Counted from the stretch's first letter, positions 9,691-21,191 are shown. The stretch is DNA of 64,000 nt from Rahnella laticis (GCF_015644585.1 NZ_JADOBI010000010.1:140326-204325), one strand, 5' to 3'. Notes: generated by a model from the letters alone, not told the origin. Numbers and translations are program-made.

Positions 9691-9699
9691 GGAGATCCA

Positions 9700-10275
9700 A
9701 TGAAGGCGAGCCCTCTCTTAGCTGTATTGTTAAGCGCCCTTCTGTTACAAGGCTGTGTTGCTGCTGCGGTTGTTGGTGCAGCCGGTGTCGCAACCAAAAC
9801 CACTACTGACCCGCGCACTGTGGGCACTCAGGTTGATGACAGCACGCTGGAAGCTCGTGTTTCCAACGCGATAAGCAAAGATAAACAACTGAAAGATGAA
9901 GCCCGTGTTGTCGCCACCGCGTATCAGGGCAAAGTCCTGTTAACCGGTCAGGCGCCGTCTGCTGATATGGCCTCCCGTGCGAAACAAATTGCGATGGGCG
10001 TAGAGGGCGCAACGGAAGTGTATAACGAGATCCGCACCGGCAAACCGGTCAGCATGGGCACGGCCTCTGTGGATACGTGGATCACCACGAAAGTTCGCTC
10101 TCAGTTGCTGACCAGCGATTCCGTTAAATCTTCCAACGTCAAAGTGACGACCGAGAATGGCGAAGTGTTCCTGCTCGGCCTGGTCACGCAGGAAGAAGGT
10201 AAATCCGCGGCGGGGATTGCTGCCGGTGTCAGTGGCGTGAAACACGTGACGACAGCGTTTACTTACGTTAAATAA
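9700..10275 (+). CDS. dolP: Outer-membrane BON-domain lipoprotein DolP
   Basis: A 191-residue lipoprotein (formerly YraP) that binds anionic phospholipid, localises to division sites and supports outer-membrane integrity and the BAM complex. Signal peptide with lipobox LLLQGC, lipidated Cys19. Two BON domains at about 48-113 and 123-190. In E. coli it belongs to the sigma-E regulon. A GGAGA site precedes the ATG, and the gene ends at a strong intrinsic terminator. Confidence 0.96.
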   Translation: MKASPLLAVLLSALLLQGCVAAAVVGAAGVATKTTTDPRTVGTQVDDSTLEARVSNAISKDKQLKDEARVVATAYQGKVLLTGQAPSADMASRAKQIAMGVEGATEVYNEIRTGKPVSMGTASVDTWITTKVRSQLLTSDSVKSSNVKVTTENGEVFLLGLVTQEEGKSAAGIAAGVSGVKHVTTAFTYVK

Positions 10276-10291
10276 TTCAGTCAGTTAAAGC

Positions 10292-10319
10292 AAAAGGACA
10301 GCTCAGGCTGTCCTTTTTT
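10292..10319 (+). terminator. lpoA-dolP operon terminator
   Basis: AAAAGGACAGC at 10292-10302 pairs with GCTGTCCTTTT at 10307-10317 around TCAG, followed by T residues. Confidence 0.9.
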
Positions 10320-10339
10320 ACGTCCTGAAACCGCATGAA

Positions 10340-11062
10340 TTAATGCAGCTTATGCTCTTGCAGGAAAGATTCCCCACCGAGCTGGCTCATTTGCCTCAGG
10401 ATCCACTGCTGACGACGCAGCACGTAGGCCGACGGTGCGTTGACTTTAAACAGGTGAGGATTCGGCAATACGGCGGCCAGCAATGCGGCCTGCGAAGCCG
10501 TCAGGCGGCTGGCGGGTTTATGGAAGAAATGCTGTGAGGCCTGCTCGACGCCAAACACACCGTCGCCAAACTCAACAATGTTCAGGTAAACCGTCAGGAT
10601 CCGGCGTTTCGTCCAGACCGTTTCAATCCCCACGGTCAGACCCGCTTCCAGCCCTTTTCTCACCCAACTGCGGCCATCCCACAGAAAGAGATTTTTAGCC
10701 GTCTGCTGGGAAAGCGTAGATGCTCCGCGCATTTTTCCGCCGTCTTTATCCAGAACCGACTGGATGGCATCCACATCAAAGCCCCAATGCTCGGGGAATT
10801 TTTGATCTTCCGCGGCCATCACCGCCAGCGCCATTGGCGCAGAAATTTCGCTCATCGGCACCCAGTCGGAATGCGCCACATACCCGAAATCACCGGTGAG
10901 CCAGGCGGAAACCTGACGTTCGACCATCACGGCGGAGAAAGGAACGGGTAAAAAAGCGAAAAGTACGATGCCCGCAACCCATAAGCCAAGCAACAGTATT
11001 ACGGCACGTTTCAGCCATAATACCGGTTTTCCACAAATGCCCTTTCCAGCAAATTTCTTCAT
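10340..11062 (-). CDS. mtgA: Monofunctional peptidoglycan transglycosylase MtgA
   Basis: A GT51 glycosyltransferase that polymerises lipid II into glycan strands. One N-terminal transmembrane segment (about 14-34) precedes the GT51 domain, with catalytic Glu in [14 protein letters not shown], the second motif [17 protein letters not shown], and [12 protein letters not shown] at 11062 (240 residues) fits the E. coli length of 242; an ATG at 11083 would add seven residues. The E. coli neighbour elbB, normally between mtgA and arcB, is missing here. Confidence 0.94.
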   Translation of the reverse strand: MKKFAGKGICGKPVLWLKRAVILLLGLWVAGIVLFAFLPVPFSAVMVERQVSAWLTGDFGYVAHSDWVPMSEISAPMALAVMAAEDQKFPEHWGFDVDAIQSVLDKDGGKMRGASTLSQQTAKNLFLWDGRSWVRKGLEAGLTVGIETVWTKRRILTVYLNIVEFGDGVFGVEQASQHFFHKPASRLTASQAALLAAVLPNPHLFKVNAPSAYVLRRQQWILRQMSQLGGESFLQEHKLH

Positions 11063-11083
11063 TCTGCGGTTTCCACAACACAT

Positions 11084-11840
11084 CTGACCATCTAATCAAT
11101 CCCAACGGAGACCCGATAATGCGGGCTAGCGAAATGCTCCACAATCCTGCTAACAATTGTGCGAAAAAGCGTAACTCATCCTTAAAAACTCCATTTCAAA
11201 ATTGCGTTTTGATCACTGGCATCAAGGGGTTCCGTCATTGTAGTGGGCATTTCCAGTTTTTCATTCATCGGGTATTTAAAGACAGCATGTAAATTATTTG
11301 TGAATAAATCCAATAAATAAACATTAACAATGCTAATGAATGAAAATGCCAAAAGTGAACGAATTTTCACCATTTACCGGTTTGCCGTGGCGCTGACTAA
11401 GTCAAATCGCACAGTAAAAAATGGCAGAAAACTGCCTGCAGACTGGCGACTTAACCCGATAAAAACCTGATCATCCTAAGTGAAATTTTTTCACTCATCA
11501 CAATTCTTAAAAATGGATCGAAATCAAAATACTGAAGACAACGCAATAATCGCATAAATGATGAATAACAGGCACTTGGCAGTGAATGCAGCCATTCCAA
11601 CGCCGGTTTTCAGGTTAAATTAACGGCGAAACAAGCAGCAAAATGGCATGACATTGTTCACTTCCATAAGCAAAATTGCATGACACCGGTACAACATCAA
11701 CAGGCTTCATTTGTATTCTGTCAAAAATCCTGCGATAAAGACTTGATGTTTTGTATAGACAAAGACTAATCTACATCACAGTTTTTAATGAATGTTGTAA
11801 CAGTCCTGCTTATATTTGTTATGTTGATTGCTACAGGATG
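11084..11840. other. non-coding AT-rich gap between mtgA and arcZ
   Basis: About 760 bases without a convincing gene on either strand. In E. coli elbB occupies this interval; no ElbB-like peptide is recognisable in any frame. The DNA is AT-rich, with several TTAA/AATT tracts (for example 11310-11345 and 11610-11625) suited to ArcA or H-NS binding. It must contain the mtgA promoter and the upstream control region of arcZ. Confidence 0.6.
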
Positions 11841-11847
11841 TATTAGA

Positions 11848-11968
11848 CTTTAAGACTGAATTCCAAGACCTGCGAAAACCGAACCCTTATAACTATCGTG
11901 GGTTACCTCTTTCCCTGGTGTTGGCGCAGTATTCGCGCACCCCGGCTTCGGCTGGGGTTATTTTTTTT
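11848..11968 (+). ncRNA. arcZ: Hfq-dependent sRNA ArcZ
   Basis: ArcZ activates rpoS translation and represses many mRNAs through Hfq. The 3' half is diagnostic: TTTCCCTGGTGTTGGCGCAG then TATTCGCGCA at about 11910-11939 matches the processed E. coli ArcZ seed region. A terminator follows, with stem 11939-11946 with 11951-11958, a UUCG loop and a run of eight T. It is convergent with arcB and its terminator overlaps the arcB stop, as in E. coli. The 5' end was placed by the E. coli length of 121 nt and is approximate. Confidence 0.92.
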
Positions 11969-14297
11969 CAGCGTTTGCCGTCCAGTCACGTAACACCTGT
12001 ATGTCATGACGCCATTCCGCTTTAAGCTCATCAATCCATTCCTGAACGTTATCCCACCACGCAGGCAACGTCGGCGTCTGAATTTGTTGCGCCAGTTGTT
12101 GCAGGTGCTTAAGCCCTACGGAACCCGCCGCTCCCTTGATTTTGTGGCCTTCTTCCGCAATCCCTTTCTGATCGCGTGCGGTCATGTTGGAATCCAGCAC
12201 CGCGAGATAGCCCGGCATCATTTTTTCGAACATATCAGCGCTCTGATAAATCAGTTTCGGCCCGACCAGATCGATGTACTGTTCAAGCATGGCGGTATCA
12301 AGCAACGTTTCGCTGTTTTTCATTTCGACAGGTTCCTTTTCCATTACTGAAACTTCAGGCTGGTGATCCCAGAACTGCTGGATCATGGCGGTCAGCGCAG
12401 AGACGGACAGCGGCTTACTCAGCACATCGTCCATTCCGGCGTCGAGATACTCTTTCTTATCTTTGAGAACGTTGGCGGTCAGCGCAATCAGCGGCGGCAG
12501 ATGTTTGCCTGCATAGTCGGTACGCAGTTTGCGGGCGATATCCAGCCCGGTCATGTCCGGCAGCTGAATATCGAGCAGGACGAGGTCAAATTCGTCCGGA
12601 TCGAACATCTCCAGCGCGTCGTGACCGTTCATCGCCACTTCCACGCTGTTCCCGAGCTTCTCCAGCACCGAACGCGCCACAATCACGTTCAGCTCGATAT
12701 CTTCCACCAGCAGCACGTGCAGCGCGGGCAGCGGCATATCCTCTTCTTCATCCACTTCGGCGACCGGCGCATCGAGCGTTGGCGCGCGTACGGTCAGCGT
12801 GAAGCAGGAACCCTTACCCGGTTCGCTGCTGACGGTGATATCGCCGCCCATGGTTTGCGCCAGACGTTTTGAAACGGCCAGCCCGATACCGGTTCCTGTC
12901 GCCGGTTTGCCGCCGTTCTGATCTTTCACCTGATAATACATGGCGAAAATTTTGTCCTGCTCGTCCTGCGGGATGCCCATGCCGGAATCGCGGACGACAA
13001 AACGCAGCATGTCGTTGGCTTCGTAATGGACGCTCAGCACAATCTCACCTTCGCGGGTGAATTTGACGGCGTTACCAATCAGGTTCCACAGGATTTGGCG
13101 TAAACGCGTGCCGTCCGTCGTGATACTGCGCGGCAGCGGTAAATCCGGATCCATAACGAATTTCAGGCCTTTCGGTTGTGCCAGAAGGCCGGAGAGGTTT
13201 TCGAGATCGGACAGGAACTCGGTGAAATCCACCGGCTGATTGTCGAGCTGCACTTTGCGGCGCTCGATTTTGTCCATTTCGATAATGTCGTTGAAGATAT
13301 TCCCGAGCGTGATGGCGCTGACGTGAATGGTTTTCAGATAACTGTGCTGTTCTTTGTCGAGTTCGGTGTCCAGCAGAATGCGGCTCAGCCCGACGATGCC
13401 GTTAAGCGGCGTACGCAGCTCGTGGCTGATCGTAGAGATGAAAGTGGTCTTTTCCCTGCTGGCGTTCTCTAACGCGTCCTGATAACGCTTACGCTCGGTG
13501 ATATCGCGGCCAAAGCCCATCAGACCATGCCGTTTGCCAATGCGATCGTAGAACGGCACTTTGCGCAGTTCGAAGCAGGCTTTACGCCCGTCCGGATAGA
13601 CCAGCCATTGTTCGTAAGTCAGGGAAACGTTGTGGCGGAAGACTTTCTCATCGGTTTCCACCACTTTTTCGGCGATGTCCGGGGTATACACATCATTTGG
13701 CGTGAGGCCGATCAGCTGTTTTTCGCTTTTACCGGTCAGTAATTCCATCGCACGGTTACAGCCCGAAAATTCTTTATCTTCATTGCGGTAGTAAACCAGG
13801 TCCGGGGAAGCATCGAGGAATGAGCGCAACAGCGCCGATTGCTGGCTGAGTTCGATTTGCGCCTGTTCGCGGTGATGCATTTCAAGCTTCAGCTTGTCGA
13901 CCACCGCAAGACGCGCCTCTTCGGCTTTCACACGGTCGGCGATTTCCTGATTCAGCTGCGTGATATTGTCCTTAAGCTGCTGGTTCAGTTCGAGATCGCG
14001 GTGGCGCATTTCTTCGAGCTTATCCACCAGACGCGCTAAACGCTGGCGTGATTCCTCAAGCTGCTCAACGACCACCGACAGGAAATACACCGCCCAGGGC
14101 GTAATCAGCAAACCAAAGAAGATGGAGCGAACCACGTCGATACTTTCAACCTGCCCGCGCAGGAGCATGGTCACCGCCATCTGGACAATCATCGCCAGCA
14201 CCACCAGCGCGGACGCCAGCAGCAGTGAAAATCTCACCAGCCCCAGCTTGACCATCAGATCGACATAATACTGCGCTAAAACCCGGATTTGCTTCAT
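11958..14297 (-). CDS. arcB: Aerobic respiration control sensor kinase ArcB
   Basis: A 779-residue tripartite hybrid kinase that senses quinone redox state and phosphorylates ArcA. Two transmembrane helices (about 23-46, 58-77), a coiled-coil linker, and a PAS domain (about 153-270) with redox cysteines C180 and C241. Histidine kinase with His292 in ISHELRTPLNG and the GTGIGLAVSKR box; receiver domain with Asp576 in LLDIQLP; HPt domain with His718 in GHKIKGAAGS. All regulatory residues are retained. ArcZ is transcribed from the opposite strand at its 3' end. Confidence 0.98.
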   Translation of the reverse strand: MKQIRVLAQYYVDLMVKLGLVRFSLLLASALVVLAMIVQMAVTMLLRGQVESIDVVRSIFFGLLITPWAVYFLSVVVEQLEESRQRLARLVDKLEEMRHRDLELNQQLKDNITQLNQEIADRVKAEEARLAVVDKLKLEMHHREQAQIELSQQSALLRSFLDASPDLVYYRNEDKEFSGCNRAMELLTGKSEKQLIGLTPNDVYTPDIAEKVVETDEKVFRHNVSLTYEQWLVYPDGRKACFELRKVPFYDRIGKRHGLMGFGRDITERKRYQDALENASREKTTFISTISHELRTPLNGIVGLSRILLDTELDKEQHSYLKTIHVSAITLGNIFNDIIEMDKIERRKVQLDNQPVDFTEFLSDLENLSGLLAQPKGLKFVMDPDLPLPRSITTDGTRLRQILWNLIGNAVKFTREGEIVLSVHYEANDMLRFVVRDSGMGIPQDEQDKIFAMYYQVKDQNGGKPATGTGIGLAVSKRLAQTMGGDITVSSEPGKGSCFTLTVRAPTLDAPVAEVDEEEDMPLPALHVLLVEDIELNVIVARSVLEKLGNSVEVAMNGHDALEMFDPDEFDLVLLDIQLPDMTGLDIARKLRTDYAGKHLPPLIALTANVLKDKKEYLDAGMDDVLSKPLSVSALTAMIQQFWDHQPEVSVMEKEPVEMKNSETLLDTAMLEQYIDLVGPKLIYQSADMFEKMMPGYLAVLDSNMTARDQKGIAEEGHKIKGAAGSVGLKHLQQLAQQIQTPTLPAWWDNVQEWIDELKAEWRHDIQVLRDWTANAEKK

Positions 14298-15168
14298 AAC
14301 GGTTCCCTTAAAACGAAGTCGCGTGAATCATACCGCAAAACCTCGCTGTGGTGAGTCTGCGGGCAAGATAGAACGTGAAGTTTGTGAGATGCACCTTGCG
14401 GGGGCTTGTCATGGTGCAATGCAGGAAATAAGGGCAGAGTTATTGACTAATTTACGCCGTGATATTATTAATATCGGCCGGCTTAATTTCGTCACAGGCT
14501 TTGCCAACTGCCGCGCAGCAAACATCTTTTCCTTATACTCTCCGAATTCATTCTCAGTCGGCGCACTCCGCGCAGGCATAATTATTCATTATTACTGCAA
14601 ATAAAATCATTCACGTCAGTATAAATAATTCTTATTACGAAGAGCCGATTAGTACATTATTACTGTCAGGTTAAAAACAGTGACAAACCGCATGCCCGCA
14701 GTGTTTTCCAGTATAAAATACTGGGAATTACGGACCTGCCAGCACGGTTCGGAGATATGAAGCTTTTCCCATAGTGAGTCAGCTCACACTTTACACGCAT
14801 TACCCCACCGACATTACGCCATTAAAAACACCATAAATCATTTATATTTCAAATAATTAAATGTCTTTATATCACTTTTAATATAAGTTAATTCGCCATT
14901 TGACCTCCTTGTGCTTTCTCGCTAAGTTGGGAGTCCGCTGGAAGCAATCTCGACGGGTGAGCAACTCGTCATATTTATGCAGTAATTGAAGACTCCCTCA
15001 TTAAAACAAGTCAACCACCACTTGTGAGAACCATCACGAGAGGCCTTTGACGGAGATGCCCGGGCAATTAACGCACCGCAAGAGTGCGCGAAATTGCGGG
15101 TCCGCTCTGTGAATAAGTCCGCTCGCGGTTGGTGTGAGAGTCTCGCAGAGCCTGGGGAGGTTCACGTT
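14298..15168. promoter_or_regulatory. arcB-gltB intergenic region with gltB leader
   Basis: About 870 bases without a supportable gene; yhcC, which separates arcB and gltB in E. coli, is absent. The stretch 14810-14900 is very AT-rich and suits Lrp/IHF control of gltBD, as known in E. coli. The last 110 bases before gltB are GC-richer and contain a strong hairpin (GCAATT 15064-15069 with AATTGC 15092-15097, and CGCAC 15072-15076 with GTGCG 15084-15088). The gltB ribosome-binding site GGGGAGG is near 15155-15161. Confidence 0.6.
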
Positions 15169-18100
15169 ATGTTGTACGATAAATCCCAAGAGAGGGACAA
15201 CTGTGGTTTCGGCCTGATCGCCCATATAGAAGGCGAACCTAGCCATAAGGTCGTGCGTACCGCGATCCACGCACTGGCCCGTATGCAACACCGTGGCGCG
15301 ATCCTTGCTGACGGCAAGACCGGCGACGGTTGCGGCCTGCATTTACAAAAACCTGACCGCTTCTTCCGCATGATTGCCGAAGAGCGCGGCTGGCGCCTGG
15401 CGAAAAACTATGCCGTCGGCATGCTGTTCCTCAGCAAAGATGAAAAAGAAGCTGAGGCGAGCCGTCGCATTGTTGAAGAAGAGTTGCAAAACGAGACGCT
15501 GTCCGTGGTGGGCTGGCGTGACGTTCCGACTAACCCGGACGTACTCGGTGAAATCGCGCTTTCCTCCCTGCCCCGCATCGAACAAATTTTTGTTAACGCG
15601 CCCGCCGGCTGGCGTCCGCGTGACATGGAACGCCGTCTGTATATGGCGCGCCGCCGTATTGAGAAACGCATTCAGGATAAAGACTTCTATGTGTGCAGTT
15701 TCTCCAACGTGGTTACGATCTACAAAGGCCTGTGTATGCCTGCGGATCTGCCACGCTTCTATTTAGATCTGGCCGACCTGCGCCTGGAATCAGCAATTTG
15801 CCTGTTCCACCAGCGTTTCTCGACCAACACCGTACCGCGCTGGCAACTGGCTCAGCCTTTCCGCTATCTGGCGCACAACGGCGAAATCAACACCATCACC
15901 GGTAACCGCCAGTGGGCCCGCGCCCGTGCGTATAAATTCAAAACGCCGCTGATCCCCGATCTGCAAGATGCCTCACCGTTCGTGAATGAAACCGGTTCGG
16001 ACTCCAGTTCGCTGGACAACATGCTGGAACTGTTCCTGGCCGGCGGTATGGATTTGCTGCGCGCCATGCGTTTGCTGGTTCCGCCAGCCTGGCAGCAGAA
16101 TCCGGATATGGACGACGATTTACGCGCGTTCTTTGACTTTAACTCCATGCACATGGAGCCGTGGGATGGCCCGGCCGGTATCGTGATGTCAGATGGCCGC
16201 TACGCCGCCTGTAACCTCGACCGTAACGGTTTGCGTCCGGCGCGTTATGTCATCACCAAAGACAAGCTGATCACCTGCGCGTCAGAAGTCGGGATCTGGG
16301 ATTACCAGCCTGATGAAGTCGTTGAGAAAGGCCGCGTTGGCCCGGGCGAACTGATGGTGATCGATACCCGCAGCGGTAAAATCCACCACTCGGCAGAAAC
16401 CGATAACGACCTGAAAGGCCGCCACCCCTATAAGCAATGGATGGAGAAAAACGTTCAGCGTCTGGTGCCGTTTGAAGATCTGGCTGAAGATCAGGTCGGC
16501 AGTCGGGAGCTCGATGACAGCACGCTGGAAACCTTCCAGAAACAGTTTGGCTACAGCAGCGAAGAATTAGATCAGATCATCCGCGTGTTGGGTGAGAACG
16601 GTCAGGAAGCCGTCGGTTCAATGGGCGACGATACGCCATTTGCCGTGCTATCCAGCCGTCCGCGCATCGTGTATGACTACTTCCGCCAGCAGTTTGCGCA
16701 GGTGACCAACCCGCCAATCGACCCGCTGCGTGAAGCGCACGTGATGTCTCTGGCGACCAGCATTGGCCGCGAGATGAACGTATTTTGCGAAGCTGAAGGT
16801 CAGGCGCACCGTCTGAGCTTCAAATCGCCAATCCTGCTGTGGTCTGATTTCAAACAGCTCACCACGCTCGACAGCAAACACTATCGCGCGGAAACGCTGG
16901 ATCTGACTTACGATCCGACCGAGCAGAATATGGAGCAGTTCGTCCGGAAGCTCTGTGACGAAGGCGAACAGAAAGTGCGTAACGGCGCGGTTCTGCTGGT
17001 GCTGTCTGACCGCAACATTGCGCCAAACCGCTTGCCGCTGCCTGCGCCAATGGCCGTCGGCGCGTTGCAGTTGCGTCTGGTTGAAAAAAGCCTGCGCTGC
17101 GACGCCAACATCATTGTTGAAACCGCCAGCGCACGCGACCCGCACCACTTTGCCGTGCTGATCGGCTTCGGTGCGACCGCGGTTTATCCATATCTGGCCT
17201 ACGAAACGCTGGCCAAGCTTGTGGATTCGCAGGTCATTGAGAAAAAATACCGTGAAGTGATGCTGAACTACCGTAACGGCATCAACAAAGGTCTGTACAA
17301 AATCATGTCCAAAATGGGCATTTCCACCGTCGCCTCTTACCGTTGTTCGAAACTGTTTGAAGCCGTCGGCCTGGCGAAAGATTTGTGCAACTCCTGCTTC
17401 AACGGCGTGGTCAGCCGCATCGGCGGTGCCGGTTACAGCGACTTTGAACAGGATCTGCTGAACCTGTCCAAACGCGCCTGGCTGAAACGCAAAACATTGG
17501 ATCAGGGCGGTCTGCTGAAATTTGTCCACGGCGGCGAATATCACGCGTACAACCCTGACGTCGTCACCACGCTGCAAACCGCAGTGAACAGCGGCGATTA
17601 CGACGACTATAAAGTCTACGCAAAACTGGTGAACGAGCGTCCGGTAGCAACCTTGCGCGACTTGCTGAAAGTCACGCCGAAAGGCCAGCCGATTCCGGTT
17701 GATCAGGTAGAACCGGCAGAAGGTCTGTTTACCCGTTTCGATACCGCGGCAATGTCTATCGGTGCGTTAAGCCCGGAAGCGCATGAGTCTCTGGCCGAAG
17801 CAATGAACAGCATCGGCGGACGTTCTAACTCCGGCGAAGGCGGCGAAGATCCTGCGCGTTACGGCACCAATAAAGTGTCACGCATCAAGCAGGTCGCATC
17901 GGGTCGTTTCGGTGTTACGCCAGCGTATCTGGTGAATGCTGACGTAATTCAGATCAAAGTGGCGCAGGGTGCAAAACCAGGCGAAGGCGGCCAGTTGCCG
18001 GGTGATAAAGTGACGCCGTACATCGCGAAGCTGCGTTATTCCGTGCCGGGCGTGACCCTGATTTCTCCACCACCGCACCACGATATTTATTCCATCGAAG

Positions 18101-19626
18101 ATCTGGCACAGCTGATCTTCGACCTGAAACAGGTCAACCCGAAAGCAATGATTTCGGTGAAACTGGTTTCAGAACCGGGCGTGGGCACCATCGCGGTCGG
18201 CGTGGCAAAAGCGTATGCAGACCTGATCACCATAGCAGGTTACGACGGCGGTACAGGCGCAAGCCCGCTGTCATCGGTCAAATACGCGGGCTGTCCGTGG
18301 GAACTGGGTCTGGTGGAAACACAACAGGCGTTGGTGGCTAACGGCCTTCGCCACAAGATTCGCTTACAAGTGGATGGCGGCCTGAAAACCGGTCTGGACA
18401 TCATCAAAGCAGCAATCCTTGGCGCTGAAAGCTTCGGTTTCGGTACCGGCCCGATGGTGGCGCTGGGTTGTAAATACCTGCGTATTTGTCACCTGAATAA
18501 CTGCGCAACAGGCGTGGCAACTCAGGACGACAAACTGCGTCGTAACCATTATCACGGCCTGCCAGAGCGCGTGACGAACTACTTCAAGTTCATCACGCAG
18601 GAAACCCGTGAAATCATGGCCGAACTGGGAGTCAGCCAGTTGGTGGATCTGATTGGTCGTACCGATCTGCTCACCGAACTCAATGGCTTCACCGCGAAAC
18701 AAAACAATCTGGATCTGTCTGCGATGCTGGCAACCGCGACGCCGCACGAAGGCAAAGCGGTGTACTGCACTGAAGGCAACCCGGCGTTCGACAAAGGCCA
18801 GCTCAACAAAGACATTCTGGAGCAGGCTGCGCCACATATCGATTCTAAGCAGAGCAAAGCGTTCTACTTCGATATCCGCAACACTGACCGTTCAGTCGGT
18901 GCGACATTGTCCGGCGCGATTGCTGAAAAGCATGGCGATCAGGGTATGGCGGCAGATCCGGTGCGTATTAACTTCAACGGCACCGCAGGCCAGAGCTTCG
19001 GCGTCTGGAACGCAGGCGGCGTAGATTTAATGCTGACCGGCGACGCGAACGACTACGTGGGCAAAGGCATGGCCGGTGGCCGTATTGCGATTCGTCCACC
19101 AATCGGTTCAGCGTTCCGCAGCCACGAAGCCAGCATTATCGGCAACACCTGCCTTTACGGCGCAACCGGCGGCAAGATGTTCGCGGCCGGCCGTGCGGGC
19201 GAGCGTTTCGCCGTACGTAACTCCGGTGCTATCACCGTGGTTGAAGGCATCGGCGATAACGGTTGTGAATACATGACCGGTGGTATCGTGTGTGTTCTGG
19301 GTCGTACCGGCGTTAACTTTGGTGCAGGTATGACCGGTGGTTTCGCTTACGTTCTTGATGAAGATGGCGAATTCCGCAAACGCGTTAACCCGGAACTGGT
19401 TGAAGTCCTGGAAGTGGCCGATCTGGCTATCCATGAAGAGCATCTGCGCGGTTTGATCATCGAACACGTACAGTTGACCGCATCGACCCGTGGTGAAGAG
19501 ATTTTGGCGAACTGGCCGGAATGGGCGCCTAAATTTGCCCTGGTAAAACCGAAGTCCAGTGATGTCAAAGCATTGTTGGGTCACCGTAGTCGTTCCGCAG
19601 CTGAGCTGCGGGTACAAGCGCAGTAA
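15169..19626 (+). CDS. gltB: Glutamate synthase (NADPH) large subunit GltB
   Basis: A 1485-residue large subunit of glutamate synthase, which converts glutamine plus 2-oxoglutarate into two glutamates. The frame is open from a TTG at 15094, but the ATG at 15169 after GGGGAGG gives the E. coli N-terminus MLYDKSQERDN, an 11-residue propeptide before catalytic Cys12. Domains: class II glutamine amidotransferase (about 12-400), central domain, FMN/[3Fe-4S] synthase domain (about 800-1190, with CRICHLNNCATGVATQ-type cysteines), and C-terminal GXGXG beta-helix. Co-transcribed with gltD after 9 bases. Confidence 0.97.
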   Translation: MLYDKSQERDNCGFGLIAHIEGEPSHKVVRTAIHALARMQHRGAILADGKTGDGCGLHLQKPDRFFRMIAEERGWRLAKNYAVGMLFLSKDEKEAEASRRIVEEELQNETLSVVGWRDVPTNPDVLGEIALSSLPRIEQIFVNAPAGWRPRDMERRLYMARRRIEKRIQDKDFYVCSFSNVVTIYKGLCMPADLPRFYLDLADLRLESAICLFHQRFSTNTVPRWQLAQPFRYLAHNGEINTITGNRQWARARAYKFKTPLIPDLQDASPFVNETGSDSSSLDNMLELFLAGGMDLLRAMRLLVPPAWQQNPDMDDDLRAFFDFNSMHMEPWDGPAGIVMSDGRYAACNLDRNGLRPARYVITKDKLITCASEVGIWDYQPDEVVEKGRVGPGELMVIDTRSGKIHHSAETDNDLKGRHPYKQWMEKNVQRLVPFEDLAEDQVGSRELDDSTLETFQKQFGYSSEELDQIIRVLGENGQEAVGSMGDDTPFAVLSSRPRIVYDYFRQQFAQVTNPPIDPLREAHVMSLATSIGREMNVFCEAEGQAHRLSFKSPILLWSDFKQLTTLDSKHYRAETLDLTYDPTEQNMEQFVRKLCDEGEQKVRNGAVLLVLSDRNIAPNRLPLPAPMAVGALQLRLVEKSLRCDANIIVETASARDPHHFAVLIGFGATAVYPYLAYETLAKLVDSQVIEKKYREVMLNYRNGINKGLYKIMSKMGISTVASYRCSKLFEAVGLAKDLCNSCFNGVVSRIGGAGYSDFEQDLLNLSKRAWLKRKTLDQGGLLKFVHGGEYHAYNPDVVTTLQTAVNSGDYDDYKVYAKLVNERPVATLRDLLKVTPKGQPIPVDQVEPAEGLFTRFDTAAMSIGALSPEAHESLAEAMNSIGGRSNSGEGGEDPARYGTNKVSRIKQVASGRFGVTPAYLVNADVIQIKVAQGAKPGEGGQLPGDKVTPYIAKLRYSVPGVTLISPPPHHDIYSIEDLAQLIFDLKQVNPKAMISVKLVSEPGVGTIAVGVAKAYADLITIAGYDGGTGASPLSSVKYAGCPWELGLVETQQALVANGLRHKIRLQVDGGLKTGLDIIKAAILGAESFGFGTGPMVALGCKYLRICHLNNCATGVATQDDKLRRNHYHGLPERVTNYFKFITQETREIMAELGVSQLVDLIGRTDLLTELNGFTAKQNNLDLSAMLATATPHEGKAVYCTEGNPAFDKGQLNKDILEQAAPHIDSKQSKAFYFDIRNTDRSVGATLSGAIAEKHGDQGMAADPVRINFNGTAGQSFGVWNAGGVDLMLTGDANDYVGKGMAGGRIAIRPPIGSAFRSHEASIIGNTCLYGATGGKMFAAGRAGERFAVRNSGAITVVEGIGDNGCEYMTGGIVCVLGRTGVNFGAGMTGGFAYVLDEDGEFRKRVNPELVEVLEVADLAIHEEHLRGLIIEHVQLTASTRGEEILANWPEWAPKFALVKPKSSDVKALLGHRSRSAAELRVQAQ

Positions 19627-21054
<1,428 letters not shown>

Positions 21055-21073
21055 TTTCATTTTGCCCTTCACG

Positions 21074-21098
21074 AAGGCCGCGAAAGCGGCCTTTTTTA
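21074..21098 (+). terminator. gltBD terminator
   Basis: AAGGCCGC 21074-21081 pairs with GCGGCCTT 21086-21093 around a GAAA tetraloop, then a T run. Confidence 0.9.
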
Positions 21099-21137
21099 TG
21101 GGGTACGGTGATGCCCGTCGCTAAATTCAGGCAATAA

Positions 21138-21165
21138 AAAACCCCGCGTAGCAACGCAGGGTTTT
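21138..21165 (-). terminator. sspAB terminator
   Basis: A 12-bp hairpin with one mismatch (21138-21149 with 21154-21165) just beyond the sspB stop; on the minus strand it is followed by a T run. Confidence 0.8.
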
Positions 21166-21191
21166 AGCCGGACAACATGACAAGCGCGGTG

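Noticed and set aside
11182..11373. Minus-strand frame of 63 codons in the mtgA-arcZ gap, considered as an elbB remnant
   Set aside because: The translation shows none of the ElbB motifs and has no ribosome-binding site.
14323..14604. Open frame of 93 codons on the plus strand between arcB and gltB
   Set aside because: No ribosome-binding site, no recognisable domain, and composition typical of regulatory DNA; a chance open frame.
15094..15168. N-terminal extension of GltB from a TTG codon
   Set aside because: The extension has no family similarity, overlaps the leader hairpin, and the ATG at 15169 has a strong ribosome-binding site and gives the known 11-residue propeptide.
21100..21170. 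CRISPR-like short repeats near gltD/sspB
   Set aside because: They are two independent terminator hairpins with different sequences, not direct repeats with spacers.
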